Positions 1-8,671 of a stretch of 64,000 nucleotides of DNA are shown in pieces. The stretch's first letter is position 1. Each line of letters begins with the position of its first letter. Source of the stretch: CAUTYU01 sp963545205 (GTDB lineage Bacteria > Desulfobacterota > Desulfovibrionia > Desulfovibrionales > Desulfomicrobiaceae); contig CAUUHW010000002.1 of assembly GCA_963545205.1 (NCBI GenBank), forward strand, positions 186,001-250,000, given 5' to 3'. The notes beneath the pieces are model-generated. The model ran no database searches, was not told where the DNA came from, and worked only from the letters and a program-made list of their open reading frames with translations. A program made the position numbers and the translations under genes.

Positions 1-1756
1 CTTTCTGGGCGTGCAGTTTCAGGGTCTCCGCGCTCTCTCCGGCCAGAAACTTAAGGTTAGCAGCGGCAATATTCGCGCCCGCGGTCACCTCAATATTCTG
101 CAGAGAGACCCCCACAACCCCCATTTTATTATTGGCGTTATTCATGGTCAGGGAAAGGTCTGTGGATGCATTGAGCTTCAGAACCATCGTGCTTGCTCCG
201 GCAGCGCCTTTGGCTGTCTGCACAGTGGTTTTTCCGCTATGATCAAGACTCAGGGTTTTATTAGCAGTGATATCCTTCACCGTAACAGCCATGTCCCTCT
301 CACCCAGCTCATACATGGCAATATCATTTTTAAGGTCGTTCACAGTCAGAGCTTCCAGATCCGCCAGGGCATTTTCTTCATTGATAACGGTCAGGTTCGC
401 GCCAGGATCCACAGCCAGGGTGGTCACGCCTTTGAACGCGCCTTCAGGGATCAGGGTGCCGCCCAGAGTACCCAGGTCCAGGGTGTCTTTTCCGGAACCC
501 ATATCAATCCCCTTGAGCACCTGATCCAGGGAACCAATTTTCACGTAATCATCACCCGCGCCGGTCGAGATAGATTGCACATTGGCAGCAGGGGACAGCT
601 CAATCACGTCGTTTCCAGCCCCTGTTGTAACTTTTTCCAGTTTATTGGCCGTGTTCAGATGCAGATTCATAGCCCCTGTGGCTTCTGAAGAGTCAAAAGT
701 GGACAGCTTGTTTGTAGAAGTAAACTCCAGATTGCCGTCGCCTCTGACAACCATGTTTTTGGCGCCAATCTCCACATTATTCTTCGGCCCCCTCACGTCC
801 AGGGTCAGGTTTTCAGCCTTGCCGGTTGTCAGCTTGACAGCACCAGGAAGAGTCTTGGCAACCCCTCTCAGGGTCATGGCTGCATCTTTTCCTGCAAAAT
901 CAATCTCAACATCAGCATTGACGCTCTTCAGATCAACATGGGCCTTGTCCGCCACTTTCTGCAGGCTGACATTCCCTTCAATATTGTACTGCTCAACACC
1001 CTTCATATTCTGGGCGCTGAACTTGACACCGGCGAGCCCCTCCTTGGCCTTGAGTTCAACAAATTCAACATCCTTGAACGCGCCTTCCTTGAATCCCTTG
1101 AAATCCTTTTCCAGGGTCACAGACAGAATATCCTTGCCAGCCCCGCCGTCAACCTTGTCATCAGCTTCCAGAGTCCGCTCTTTTGACTTGCTCGCGGTCA
1201 CGCCGACAAACTTGTCGTTCTGCTCGGTGCCTTTCAAATCATCATCAACCTTGGCCTTAAACTCAAAGGTCTTGCCGTCAACGGTCGGCAGGACCTGATT
1301 CCCGGGAACAGAGGGAGCAGGACCGGGGGCGCTGCCGCCGGCAGGAACAGTGGAAACGTCGGCAGTATCGATAACCGAGGGAACAACAGGACCAGGAGCG
1401 ACATCGTTGCCCTTGGGCAGTTCAACTCCGCCAACACTTACTGTTCCCTTATCCGCAACAACCTTGACAGTACCGTTCTTAAATGAGAACTGGGTACCTT
1501 CTTTTTGGATAGCAACTTCTGCCACCTTTGTAACACCATCAGCCTTATAAATTTCAACCTTGGTGCCCAGCCCCTTAAACTTGTAACCCGCCACATCAGT
1601 CGCGAATTCAACACGTTCCACAGTGTTAGCAATTACAGCGGGGGCAGCATGCTCCAGAAGCTGTACAGTCTGCGCTCCATCGCTTCCGAAAATACGGCCA
1701 CCCACAGAAAGCGCTTTATCTCCATCATTGTCCAGGAACAAATAATGTTTTGCCAT
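1..1756 (-). CDS. RTX-like secreted/S-layer-type protein, copy A (3' part outside window)
   Basis: This is the first 585 codons of a protein identical over this stretch to the complete 985-residue copy at 5631-8588. The start ATG (1754-1756) follows an AAGGAG ribosome site. Visible parts are an N-terminal module of about 115 residues, a Pro/Gly/Val-rich linker (about 115-155), and the start of a long beta-strand-rich region with Gly-Asp motifs such as GGAGKD (204-209) and GAGND (379-383). The gene lies 83 bases behind the 996-residue gene and is probably co-transcribed with it. Whether this copy keeps the C-terminal secretion region cannot be seen. The surface-layer or adhesin role is inferred from composition and the tolC neighbour. 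Confidence 0.85.
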   Translation of the reverse strand, partial: MAKHYLFLDNDGDKALSVGGRIFGSDGAQTVQLLEHAAPAVIANTVERVEFATDVAGYKFKGLGTKVEIYKADGVTKVAEVAIQKEGTQFSFKNGTVKVVADKGTVSVGGVELPKGNDVAPGPVVPSVIDTADVSTVPAGGSAPGPAPSVPGNQVLPTVDGKTFEFKAKVDDDLKGTEQNDKFVGVTASKSKERTLEADDKVDGGAGKDILSVTLEKDFKGFKEGAFKDVEFVELKAKEGLAGVKFSAQNMKGVEQYNIEGNVSLQKVADKAHVDLKSVNADVEIDFAGKDAAMTLRGVAKTLPGAVKLTTGKAENLTLDVRGPKNNVEIGAKNMVVRGDGNLEFTSTNKLSTFDSSEATGAMNLHLNTANKLEKVTTGAGNDVIELSPAANVQSISTGAGDDYVKIGSLDQVLKGIDMGSGKDTLDLGTLGGTLIPEGAFKGVTTLAVDPGANLTVINEENALADLEALTVNDLKNDIAMYELGERDMAVTVKDITANKTLSLDHSGKTTVQTAKGAAGASTMVLKLNASTDLSLTMNNANNKMGVVGVSLQNIEVTAGANIAAANLKFLAGESAETLKLHAQK

Positions 1757-1789
1757 CTTTTTTCTCCTTTTTTTTAATTACCTGAAATC

Positions 1790-1816
1790 CTGTATGGGGA
1801 GAAACTCCCCATACAG
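1790..1816 (-). other. Perfect intercistronic hairpin (copy A)
   Basis: A 12-bp perfect inverted repeat (CTGTATGGGGAG / CTCCCCATACAG) with a 3-base loop lies 24 bases behind the 996-residue gene and about 34 bases before the 985-residue gene. It has no T-run on the minus strand, so it is not a typical terminator. An mRNA end-stabilising or processing element is more likely. Confidence 0.7.
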
Positions 1817-1839
1817 ACAATCCTCCAAAAACCAGGCTA

Positions 1840-4830
1840 CTAGGCTACGGTCAATGAGTCTGCGCCAAACACGCTCCGGAAATCATCCTCGCCCCAGACC
1901 TGATTATCCAGTTCAGCCGGCACCCCTGTAAGAGTGATAGTGATAATCTCAGCAGGATTACCGTTATCTATCTGAATTTCCAGCACACCGTCAGCTCCGT
2001 CAGTGTTAGTCACAGTGATACCGTTGTTCGCCGGCAGAACGATCTTGTCACCCAGACCAAAACCATTCAGAGTATGAGCATACTCAGCAGCTCCATATTT
2101 GTAGGTAACTGTCATATCCTGTGCACTCACGTCCAGAGCACCAGCCGCGTCCACAGTGACGTTTCCACCAGGAGCCGGCGGAACAAAACCGCCACCTCCG
2201 GCATTTGAGAGCAGAACAACCTTGTCATAGTGGTCTGAGGTGCCAGCATGGTTCAGCCAGACTTCACCCGGCTTGCCGCCAGCAACAGCTCCGCCGATAA
2301 CCAGAGCATTCCCCTTGGTGTCCACAAAGCGGTCGTTACTTCCGCCAAAACCGAAATTAACAACTCTCAGAGTATCGTTCGCCTCTCCGTTCATCACGAT
2401 GGTTTCATCGCTCTGCTCGTCAGTGGAAAGAACAATAAGGTCCTCTCCAGAGCCGGGGTTGATCACGTTGTCACAACCGTTATGGTTGTTGCTGTCTTCC
2501 ACAGCAGCGCCGGATTTGACAGAAGCGTAATCTCCGGCGTTATAATATCCATCCACGTCAGCCCAGTTTGTCTTGCTCCCCTCGGTGCCATAAGAAAAAT
2601 TCAGACGCAGTCCGCTTCCGCCAAAACCGATATTACCGTCAACAAGGGACTCAACAACCAGAGACTGGCCCAGACCGTCACGGGCGTCAAGAAGATGACG
2701 CATGGTCTGATCTTCCTCAATGGCGTCAATCACCAGCTGATTCAGGGTATTGGCGGAAATCGTAGCCTGGCCTTTTTCATACTTATCAAAATTAACAGAC
2801 TTGGTTACGGTATGGCCAAGAAAGGAAATTTCAACAAAAACACGGGAGCCGCTGTCGGTGGTAACCTTATGCTCCTGGGGAACACCGGCACGGACATCCG
2901 CCTGCGGAATAACACCGTCAGGGGCAGGCAGCACAGCAGACTTCGCCTCGTGGTGTAGGAAAAAGACAGAACCACGACCGCTGTTGTCGCTGTAAATAAC
3001 GTCGTTACCTGCGCCAAGGTCAACTTCCACAGCACCCTGACCAGGCAGCTCAACAATATCATTCCCGGCGCCGGTATTGATTTCCACGTTTCGGTGCAAA
3101 GGACTGGAAAGACCGTTCGCGTCCTTGCCCAGAGCCTGCTGATTGAAGACCCAGTAAGAAGGAAGTCCGTAGTCATTAAACTGGAACTGCACACGGTCAT
3201 TGCCTTCACCAGTGTCAATATTCATCTTGAAATCACGGTCGGCAGCGATATAACCGCTGACTTCCATGTTCACGCCGTCATTACCGGAACCTGTCTTGTA
3301 ATCAAAAACAGGATTGTGAACACTGTCAGAGCCGCCCTTGAAAGGATTCTGATCAAAATCAATACCGGTACCACCGTTTTCCATTCTGGGGCCGCTCTCG
3401 GAACCCCTGGTCACGTCACGGTTGGAAAAATATTTCACAAAAGCGTCATTGTTTATAACAGCGTGCAGATTGACATTGCCGTCCATATCAGAGGCGTCAA
3501 AGTCACGCACGTTAACCAGACCGTCACCTTCGAGCAGAGAAGGAACCAGGGACAGCCTGCTCATTCCGTTGTTGCCGATATAAGCGCTGACATCTGTATA
3601 ATCCAGACCAGCGCGGTCAGCCACCCTGTCAGTTCCGATATAAAGATGCTGCGGAACCTCCTTGCCGTTGGTATCCAGAACCCCCTTGGTCTTGGTCACA
3701 ACAATCTCTTTCAGAGTATCATTGGTGGAAGTCAGACTTCTCAGCCAGCTGGAGCGCTCAAGCTTGACATTGAACTTTTCAACGCCGCCGCGGTCAGCCA
3801 GAGAACCAATGGTCAGAGTGCCGCCATTGGCACCGTACACAGGCAGACGATCACACAGATCCCAGTTCACGCGGCCGACATTATCAAGGATAACATTGGA
3901 CTCGATGAGCGGACAGCCTGTGGAAGCTTCCTGAGACATACGGGTATCCAGAGTAGAATCCGCAGGAACACCCTTGGTGGCGGACCAGGCGTCTCCCGCG
4001 GGAACCTTGAGCTCACCGGAAGCAGCCTTGATCACGATCTGCTTACCGGTAACCTTTCCTGAATAAACGCCTTTCGGATCAATACGGGTAAAATCTTCTC
4101 CGAAAGAGGCTTCCAGAGGCAGGTTCTGCTTCGCGATTCCAGCCTTGATAGCGGCCAGCAGGTCGTCATATGTGCTTTTACCGGAAATAGGCTGCCCGTC
4201 TTTGTCCTGAATCTTCAGAACAACCTCCTGCCCGTTGTACATAAACTTGACAGTATCATAGGTATTGGACTGCAACATCTCGCCATCCTTGAACGCACCC
4301 TTGATATCAATCAGTTCAAGAAAAAGACTGCCGGTGGTCACGCCCTTGGCCCTCAGCGCCTGCGGGTCAAACAGCAGGGTCATATCAGCGGCTGAGCCCG
4401 CGCCTTCAGGAGCGGAATTGGCAAAACCAGTAGTAAAATTATTGGCATGATGACGAACATCAGAAATAACAACCCTGTCGTTCTGATTCAGATTGTTCGT
4501 AAAAATGGTGTTCACCTTGCTGGACAGGGTCAGACCAACGTCCTGGCTCTGGTTCAGCACAACAGCGGTCTTGCCGCCGTCAGGAAGCAGATTGGGAGCC
4601 GGGTTGTACGCATCATCAACAGTACGACCCGCATCCTCTCCATCCGCTCCACTGTCGAGCTTGGCCTTGATATCCAGGTCTTTCCCCGCCGCGATACGGC
4701 TCAGATAATATTTCTCCACAGAACCGCATTTCTCTTCCATCTTCATCTTCAACTGGTCCGCGGCAACATTCAACCCGTGCGCCTTATACTGTTCAACCTT
4801 CAGCTCAAGATACTTTACCTCATTAAACAT
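1840..4830 (-). CDS. RTX-like calcium-binding secreted protein, 996 aa, copy A
   Basis: The protein has no classical signal peptide. Its first ~60 residues look helical and charged. The middle holds Gly-Asp nonapeptide-like motifs: GSGND (514-518), GEGND (541-545), GAGND (587-591 and 606-610), then a GSGED motif further on. Such motifs bind calcium in RTX proteins, which usually leave the cell by type I secretion with an uncleaved C-terminal signal. The protein is acidic and Asn/Gly-rich. The start ATG follows a strong AGGAGGAG site. It is identical to 8672-11662. Function is inferred: a surface or matrix protein exported through the TolC-like channel encoded upstream. I recognise no catalytic domain. 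Confidence 0.85.
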   Translation of the reverse strand: MFNEVKYLELKVEQYKAHGLNVAADQLKMKMEEKCGSVEKYYLSRIAAGKDLDIKAKLDSGADGEDAGRTVDDAYNPAPNLLPDGGKTAVVLNQSQDVGLTLSSKVNTIFTNNLNQNDRVVISDVRHHANNFTTGFANSAPEGAGSAADMTLLFDPQALRAKGVTTGSLFLELIDIKGAFKDGEMLQSNTYDTVKFMYNGQEVVLKIQDKDGQPISGKSTYDDLLAAIKAGIAKQNLPLEASFGEDFTRIDPKGVYSGKVTGKQIVIKAASGELKVPAGDAWSATKGVPADSTLDTRMSQEASTGCPLIESNVILDNVGRVNWDLCDRLPVYGANGGTLTIGSLADRGGVEKFNVKLERSSWLRSLTSTNDTLKEIVVTKTKGVLDTNGKEVPQHLYIGTDRVADRAGLDYTDVSAYIGNNGMSRLSLVPSLLEGDGLVNVRDFDASDMDGNVNLHAVINNDAFVKYFSNRDVTRGSESGPRMENGGTGIDFDQNPFKGGSDSVHNPVFDYKTGSGNDGVNMEVSGYIAADRDFKMNIDTGEGNDRVQFQFNDYGLPSYWVFNQQALGKDANGLSSPLHRNVEINTGAGNDIVELPGQGAVEVDLGAGNDVIYSDNSGRGSVFFLHHEAKSAVLPAPDGVIPQADVRAGVPQEHKVTTDSGSRVFVEISFLGHTVTKSVNFDKYEKGQATISANTLNQLVIDAIEEDQTMRHLLDARDGLGQSLVVESLVDGNIGFGGSGLRLNFSYGTEGSKTNWADVDGYYNAGDYASVKSGAAVEDSNNHNGCDNVINPGSGEDLIVLSTDEQSDETIVMNGEANDTLRVVNFGFGGSNDRFVDTKGNALVIGGAVAGGKPGEVWLNHAGTSDHYDKVVLLSNAGGGGFVPPAPGGNVTVDAAGALDVSAQDMTVTYKYGAAEYAHTLNGFGLGDKIVLPANNGITVTNTDGADGVLEIQIDNGNPAEIITITLTGVPAELDNQVWGEDDFRSVFGADSLTVA

Positions 4831-4856
4831 AACTACTCCTCCTAATTAGGAATTAC

Positions 4857-4886
4857 AAAAAACCCGGCAACACCATTATTGCCGAG
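4857..4886 (-). terminator. Leader terminator/attenuator hairpin, copy A
   Basis: On the minus strand an 8-bp stem (CTCGGCAA / TTGCCGGG, one G-U pair) with an 8-base loop is followed by six T. It ends only about 27 bases before the ATG of the 996-residue gene. That leaves no room for a promoter between hairpin and gene, so transcripts of this gene must read through it. Confidence 0.65.
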
Positions 4887-5006
4887 CGGCCGCACAAATA
4901 AAATTTTCCGAACAGAAACAGAGCCTGACGGAATACAAGAAACAATATCACAATCCAAAGCAGTCAAATGCCCTCCACAACTCCGGTAAACAACACGTCT
5001 TTTGAT

Positions 5007-5035
5007 TTCTGACACTCACAAACACACCTTGTCAA
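5007..5035 (-). promoter_or_regulatory. Weak sigma-70-like promoter candidate, copy A leader
   Basis: TTGACA (5030-5035) lies 17 bases from TCAGAA (5007-5012) on the minus strand. The -35 is perfect but the -10 is poor, and it differs from copy B, where it reads TTAGAA. This is where the two copies begin to diverge. Confidence 0.3.
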
Positions 5036-5154
5036 CCCAAACCCGCTAGCCGCCCGAAATACCCACTTGTGCCTGTTAACAGAAAAAGTAACCAGGGGCA
5101 ACACCACACACCACTCAGCGCCAGGTCCGCCATGCCGGCCGCTGTCCGGGCCGC
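5011..5154. repeat. Diverged flank of the tandem repeat (partner 11843-11983)
   Basis: This stretch still aligns with 11843-11983 but with about a dozen substitutions and two short indels, roughly 85-90% identity by eye. Homology stops at the shared GGGCCGC. In copy B that point falls in the last codons of the tolC-like gene; in copy A it falls in a Lon-like coding stump. The sharp change from identical to diverged sequence suggests an old duplication later homogenised internally. Confidence 0.8.
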
Positions 5155-5453
5155 AAATGGAGCAGCTGCGGGCGGTCTTCGTCTTCAAAATTGCAGACAT
5201 AGACCAGATCATCAGGACAGGGCAGGGACGCGACGTGTTTTTTCAGAAAATCACAGGCCATGTAGGTCCGGCCCAGGCCCTCTTCGCCGGCCAGATAGAT
5301 ATTGTATTCAGGGTGCCCCAGTTTCAGGGCCAGGCGCAGGGTGCGCAGCACGCGGGGTTGGAAATCGCAGGGGGAAACAGGCTCGCTGCTGGCCCTGCTG
5401 ACACGGGACACAGACAGATTAGTACGCAGCTCGGAGGCTTTCAGGGTTTTCAT
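5115..5453 (-). pseudogene. N-terminal stump of a LonB-type ATP-dependent protease
   Basis: The 112-residue frame contains a stretch characteristic of the LonB-like AAA+ protease family: YNIYLAGEEGLGRT, a P-loop-like GxxGxGRT, followed about 30 residues later by the family's YVCNFEDEDRP motif. Family members are usually around 800 residues. Here the match ends near residue 105, exactly where the repeat flank begins, and the last few residues plus stop come from the flank. I infer that the duplicated segment was inserted into, or replaced, the rest of the gene. No clear ribosome site precedes the ATG. Confidence 0.75.
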
Positions 5454-5560
5454 GGGCAGTCTTGCGGATAAAGGTTACAGACGAATCTGCTCCACTGCTA
5501 CCCTGTGCGAAACAAAATAGCAACATTCTGACTCTCATGGCACACAGATCAGAAACACAA

Positions 5561-5602
5561 TAAAAACAGCCCTGTCCTGTGTCCTGCACAGAACAGAGCT
5601 GT
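5561..5602 (-). terminator. Rho-independent terminator after the 985-aa gene
   Basis: On the minus strand a 16-bp stem (5587-5602 with 5566-5581, two G-U pairs) and a 5-base loop is followed by TTTTTATT. It starts about 30 bases beyond the stop of the 985-residue gene and closes the two-gene unit. Confidence 0.85.
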
Positions 5603-5630
5603 GTTCAACGTGTCGTCGGGACAACAAAGT

Positions 5631-8588
5631 CTAATTCAGACCAAAGTTGGTAGTATCCAGGCTGGCGAAATCTACATTACCTTTCACCCCAGCCAGTTCA
5701 ACAACATCGCCTTTCAAGCCGCCGGTATTATCAATAGTGGCAACACCGAGATGGAGGGTGCCGGTGCTGTCATACCAGCCCAGAACAACAGTCGCATCAG
5801 CACCAGAAATAGCATTACCAAAAGTAGCAGTTCCCGCGTCCAGAGCCGTATCAGCATTCAACGCGTCCACGCTGTCGTACGTTTTGAAATCCTTTTTCAG
5901 AATCAAGATGTTATCGTTGGCAGCTCCTGCTGTAGTGGCATCTTCTATCTCTTTCAGAGCCGCTGCGGCCGCGTTCAGGAACGTTGCAGAAGCGGAGAAA
6001 TCCAGTTTGTCTTTGTTAGCACCTGCGGTAAAACCGTTGATGGTGTCAACACCGTTGTCAGCCGCAGTCTCAAACTTAATTGTGTCATTGTGAGAGCTGC
6101 AGGTAATAGTGTCATTGCCCTTACCAGCCTGAACGAACACTTTACCGGCTATAAGGGCCCCTTCTGACACATTGCTCAGATCAATGGTGTCTGCGTTAGC
6201 GGTTCCGTTGAAATGCAGTTCAGCATTCGCGTTTCCACCAAATACCATGCTGTCACGAAAGGAGTTCACATTGTCCAGCTCAAATTTTGAATTGGCATTC
6301 CCCTGGAAGGTGACATTTTCAATACCTGTTATATCACCTCCTATTTTCATGGTTTTATTAGCGGCCAAAGAAAAAAGTGTCCTGCCTTCTATGCTCAGGT
6401 CTTCCTTGATGGTCAGGTCGTTCGTCACATCAACGTCTTCAACACCCTTGAGTGTCAGGTTGTTCACGGTTGTTGCCTGGGATATGGTAATCTTGTCCTC
6501 TCCCAGTCCCATATCCGCTGTCACATCACCCAGTCCAAGGTCCGCCTTGTCAAATTTAAGCTTATCATCCTGCAGACCTGTTGTGACATTGATTTCAGAG
6601 GTGTTCCTGCCATCAGTGATTGTCACGTCACTTTCAAAGTACTTGGGCCCATTGATGGTAATTGAGTCATTGCCGCCTTTAAACGTCAGGTTGGCCTTGA
6701 GACTTTCAGCATTCACTGTCAGATCATCGCTGAACTGAAAATTATTGGTATTCTCCAGCTGAACATCCTTGTACCCGTCAATTTCAATGGTTTTCAGACC
6801 CCGCATAACAATATCATTCAGGTGAATTGTACCTTTCTGGGCGTGCAGTTTCAGGGTCTCCGCGCTCTCTCCGGCCAGAAACTTAAGGTTAGCAGCGGCA
6901 ATATTCGCGCCCGCGGTCACCTCAATATTCTGCAGAGAGACCCCCACAACCCCCATTTTATTATTGGCGTTATTCATGGTCAGGGAAAGGTCTGTGGATG
7001 CATTGAGCTTCAGAACCATCGTGCTTGCTCCGGCAGCGCCTTTGGCTGTCTGCACAGTGGTTTTTCCGCTATGATCAAGACTCAGGGTTTTATTAGCAGT
7101 GATATCCTTCACCGTAACAGCCATGTCCCTCTCACCCAGCTCATACATGGCAATATCATTTTTAAGGTCGTTCACAGTCAGAGCTTCCAGATCCGCCAGG
7201 GCATTTTCTTCATTGATAACGGTCAGGTTCGCGCCAGGATCCACAGCCAGGGTGGTCACGCCTTTGAACGCGCCTTCAGGGATCAGGGTGCCGCCCAGAG
7301 TACCCAGGTCCAGGGTGTCTTTTCCGGAACCCATATCAATCCCCTTGAGCACCTGATCCAGGGAACCAATTTTCACGTAATCATCACCCGCGCCGGTCGA
7401 GATAGATTGCACATTGGCAGCAGGGGACAGCTCAATCACGTCGTTTCCAGCCCCTGTTGTAACTTTTTCCAGTTTATTGGCCGTGTTCAGATGCAGATTC
7501 ATAGCCCCTGTGGCTTCTGAAGAGTCAAAAGTGGACAGCTTGTTTGTAGAAGTAAACTCCAGATTGCCGTCGCCTCTGACAACCATGTTTTTGGCGCCAA
7601 TCTCCACATTATTCTTCGGCCCCCTCACGTCCAGGGTCAGGTTTTCAGCCTTGCCGGTTGTCAGCTTGACAGCACCAGGAAGAGTCTTGGCAACCCCTCT
7701 CAGGGTCATGGCTGCATCTTTTCCTGCAAAATCAATCTCAACATCAGCATTGACGCTCTTCAGATCAACATGGGCCTTGTCCGCCACTTTCTGCAGGCTG
7801 ACATTCCCTTCAATATTGTACTGCTCAACACCCTTCATATTCTGGGCGCTGAACTTGACACCGGCGAGCCCCTCCTTGGCCTTGAGTTCAACAAATTCAA
7901 CATCCTTGAACGCGCCTTCCTTGAATCCCTTGAAATCCTTTTCCAGGGTCACAGACAGAATATCCTTGCCAGCCCCGCCGTCAACCTTGTCATCAGCTTC
8001 CAGAGTCCGCTCTTTTGACTTGCTCGCGGTCACGCCGACAAACTTGTCGTTCTGCTCGGTGCCTTTCAAATCATCATCAACCTTGGCCTTAAACTCAAAG
8101 GTCTTGCCGTCAACGGTCGGCAGGACCTGATTCCCGGGAACAGAGGGAGCAGGACCGGGGGCGCTGCCGCCGGCAGGAACAGTGGAAACGTCGGCAGTAT
8201 CGATAACCGAGGGAACAACAGGACCAGGAGCGACATCGTTGCCCTTGGGCAGTTCAACTCCGCCAACACTTACTGTTCCCTTATCCGCAACAACCTTGAC
8301 AGTACCGTTCTTAAATGAGAACTGGGTACCTTCTTTTTGGATAGCAACTTCTGCCACCTTTGTAACACCATCAGCCTTATAAATTTCAACCTTGGTGCCC
8401 AGCCCCTTAAACTTGTAACCCGCCACATCAGTCGCGAATTCAACACGTTCCACAGTGTTAGCAATTACAGCGGGGGCAGCATGCTCCAGAAGCTGTACAG
8501 TCTGCGCTCCATCGCTTCCGAAAATACGGCCACCCACAGAAAGCGCTTTATCTCCATCATTGTCCAGGAACAAATAATGTTTTGCCAT
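5631..8588 (-). CDS. RTX-like secreted/S-layer-type protein, 985 aa, copy B
   Basis: This is the complete version of the gene cut at the window start. It has an N-terminal module (1-115), a Pro/Gly/Val linker (115-155) and a long beta-strand repeat region of Asn, Thr, Leu and Asp. Gly-Asp motifs occur at GGAGKD (204-209), GAGND (379-383), GAGDD (399-403) and GKGND (822-826). From about residue 825 the layout resembles the C-terminal RTX/secretion region of serralysin- and RsaA-type proteins, with an NGVDTINGF turn (845-853) and a hydrophobic end. No Sec signal is seen. ATG follows AAGGAG. It is probably a surface-layer or biofilm matrix protein exported by type I secretion; no enzyme signature is visible. 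Confidence 0.88.
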   Translation of the reverse strand: MAKHYLFLDNDGDKALSVGGRIFGSDGAQTVQLLEHAAPAVIANTVERVEFATDVAGYKFKGLGTKVEIYKADGVTKVAEVAIQKEGTQFSFKNGTVKVVADKGTVSVGGVELPKGNDVAPGPVVPSVIDTADVSTVPAGGSAPGPAPSVPGNQVLPTVDGKTFEFKAKVDDDLKGTEQNDKFVGVTASKSKERTLEADDKVDGGAGKDILSVTLEKDFKGFKEGAFKDVEFVELKAKEGLAGVKFSAQNMKGVEQYNIEGNVSLQKVADKAHVDLKSVNADVEIDFAGKDAAMTLRGVAKTLPGAVKLTTGKAENLTLDVRGPKNNVEIGAKNMVVRGDGNLEFTSTNKLSTFDSSEATGAMNLHLNTANKLEKVTTGAGNDVIELSPAANVQSISTGAGDDYVKIGSLDQVLKGIDMGSGKDTLDLGTLGGTLIPEGAFKGVTTLAVDPGANLTVINEENALADLEALTVNDLKNDIAMYELGERDMAVTVKDITANKTLSLDHSGKTTVQTAKGAAGASTMVLKLNASTDLSLTMNNANNKMGVVGVSLQNIEVTAGANIAAANLKFLAGESAETLKLHAQKGTIHLNDIVMRGLKTIEIDGYKDVQLENTNNFQFSDDLTVNAESLKANLTFKGGNDSITINGPKYFESDVTITDGRNTSEINVTTGLQDDKLKFDKADLGLGDVTADMGLGEDKITISQATTVNNLTLKGVEDVDVTNDLTIKEDLSIEGRTLFSLAANKTMKIGGDITGIENVTFQGNANSKFELDNVNSFRDSMVFGGNANAELHFNGTANADTIDLSNVSEGALIAGKVFVQAGKGNDTITCSSHNDTIKFETAADNGVDTINGFTAGANKDKLDFSASATFLNAAAAALKEIEDATTAGAANDNILILKKDFKTYDSVDALNADTALDAGTATFGNAISGADATVVLGWYDSTGTLHLGVATIDNTGGLKGDVVELAGVKGNVDFASLDTTNFGLN

Positions 8589-8621
8589 CTTTTTTCTCCT
8601 TTTTTTTAATTACCTGAAATC

Positions 8622-8648
8622 CTGTATGGGGAGAAACTCCCCATACAG
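8622..8648 (-). other. Perfect intercistronic hairpin (copy B)
   Basis: Identical to 1790-1816: a 12-bp perfect stem with a 3-base loop between the 996- and 985-residue genes, without a T-run. It could protect the upstream mRNA or set the ratio of the two proteins. Confidence 0.7.
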
Positions 8649-8671
8649 ACAATCCTCCAAAAACCAGGCTA

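Larger units (their letters stand above)
1..5010. repeat. Long direct tandem repeat, copy A (partial)
   Basis: Bases 1-5010 match 6833-11842 at a constant offset of 6832, and both long reading frames inside translate identically. The first visible difference is G at 5011 against A at 11843. The left end of this copy lies outside the window, so the true repeat may be longer or there may be more copies. It carries the N-terminal 585 codons of one RTX-like gene, the whole second gene, and their leader. Confidence 0.95.

Noticed and set aside
582..1298. Ser/Pro/Leu-rich plus-strand frame opposite the 985-residue gene (also 7414-8130)
   Set aside because: Shadow frame; its composition mirrors the beta-repeat codons on the other strand.
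3094..4062. Long plus-strand frame opposite the 996-residue gene, with an identical one at 9926-10894
   Set aside because: It is the antisense of a G/C-third-position coding gene, has no ribosome site or family features, and is repeated only because the locus is repeated.
4964..5212. Minus-strand frame of 82 codons in the copy A leader, and 11674-11943 in copy B
   Set aside because: The two leaders do not conserve a common reading frame although their DNA is related, so neither is likely to be a protein.
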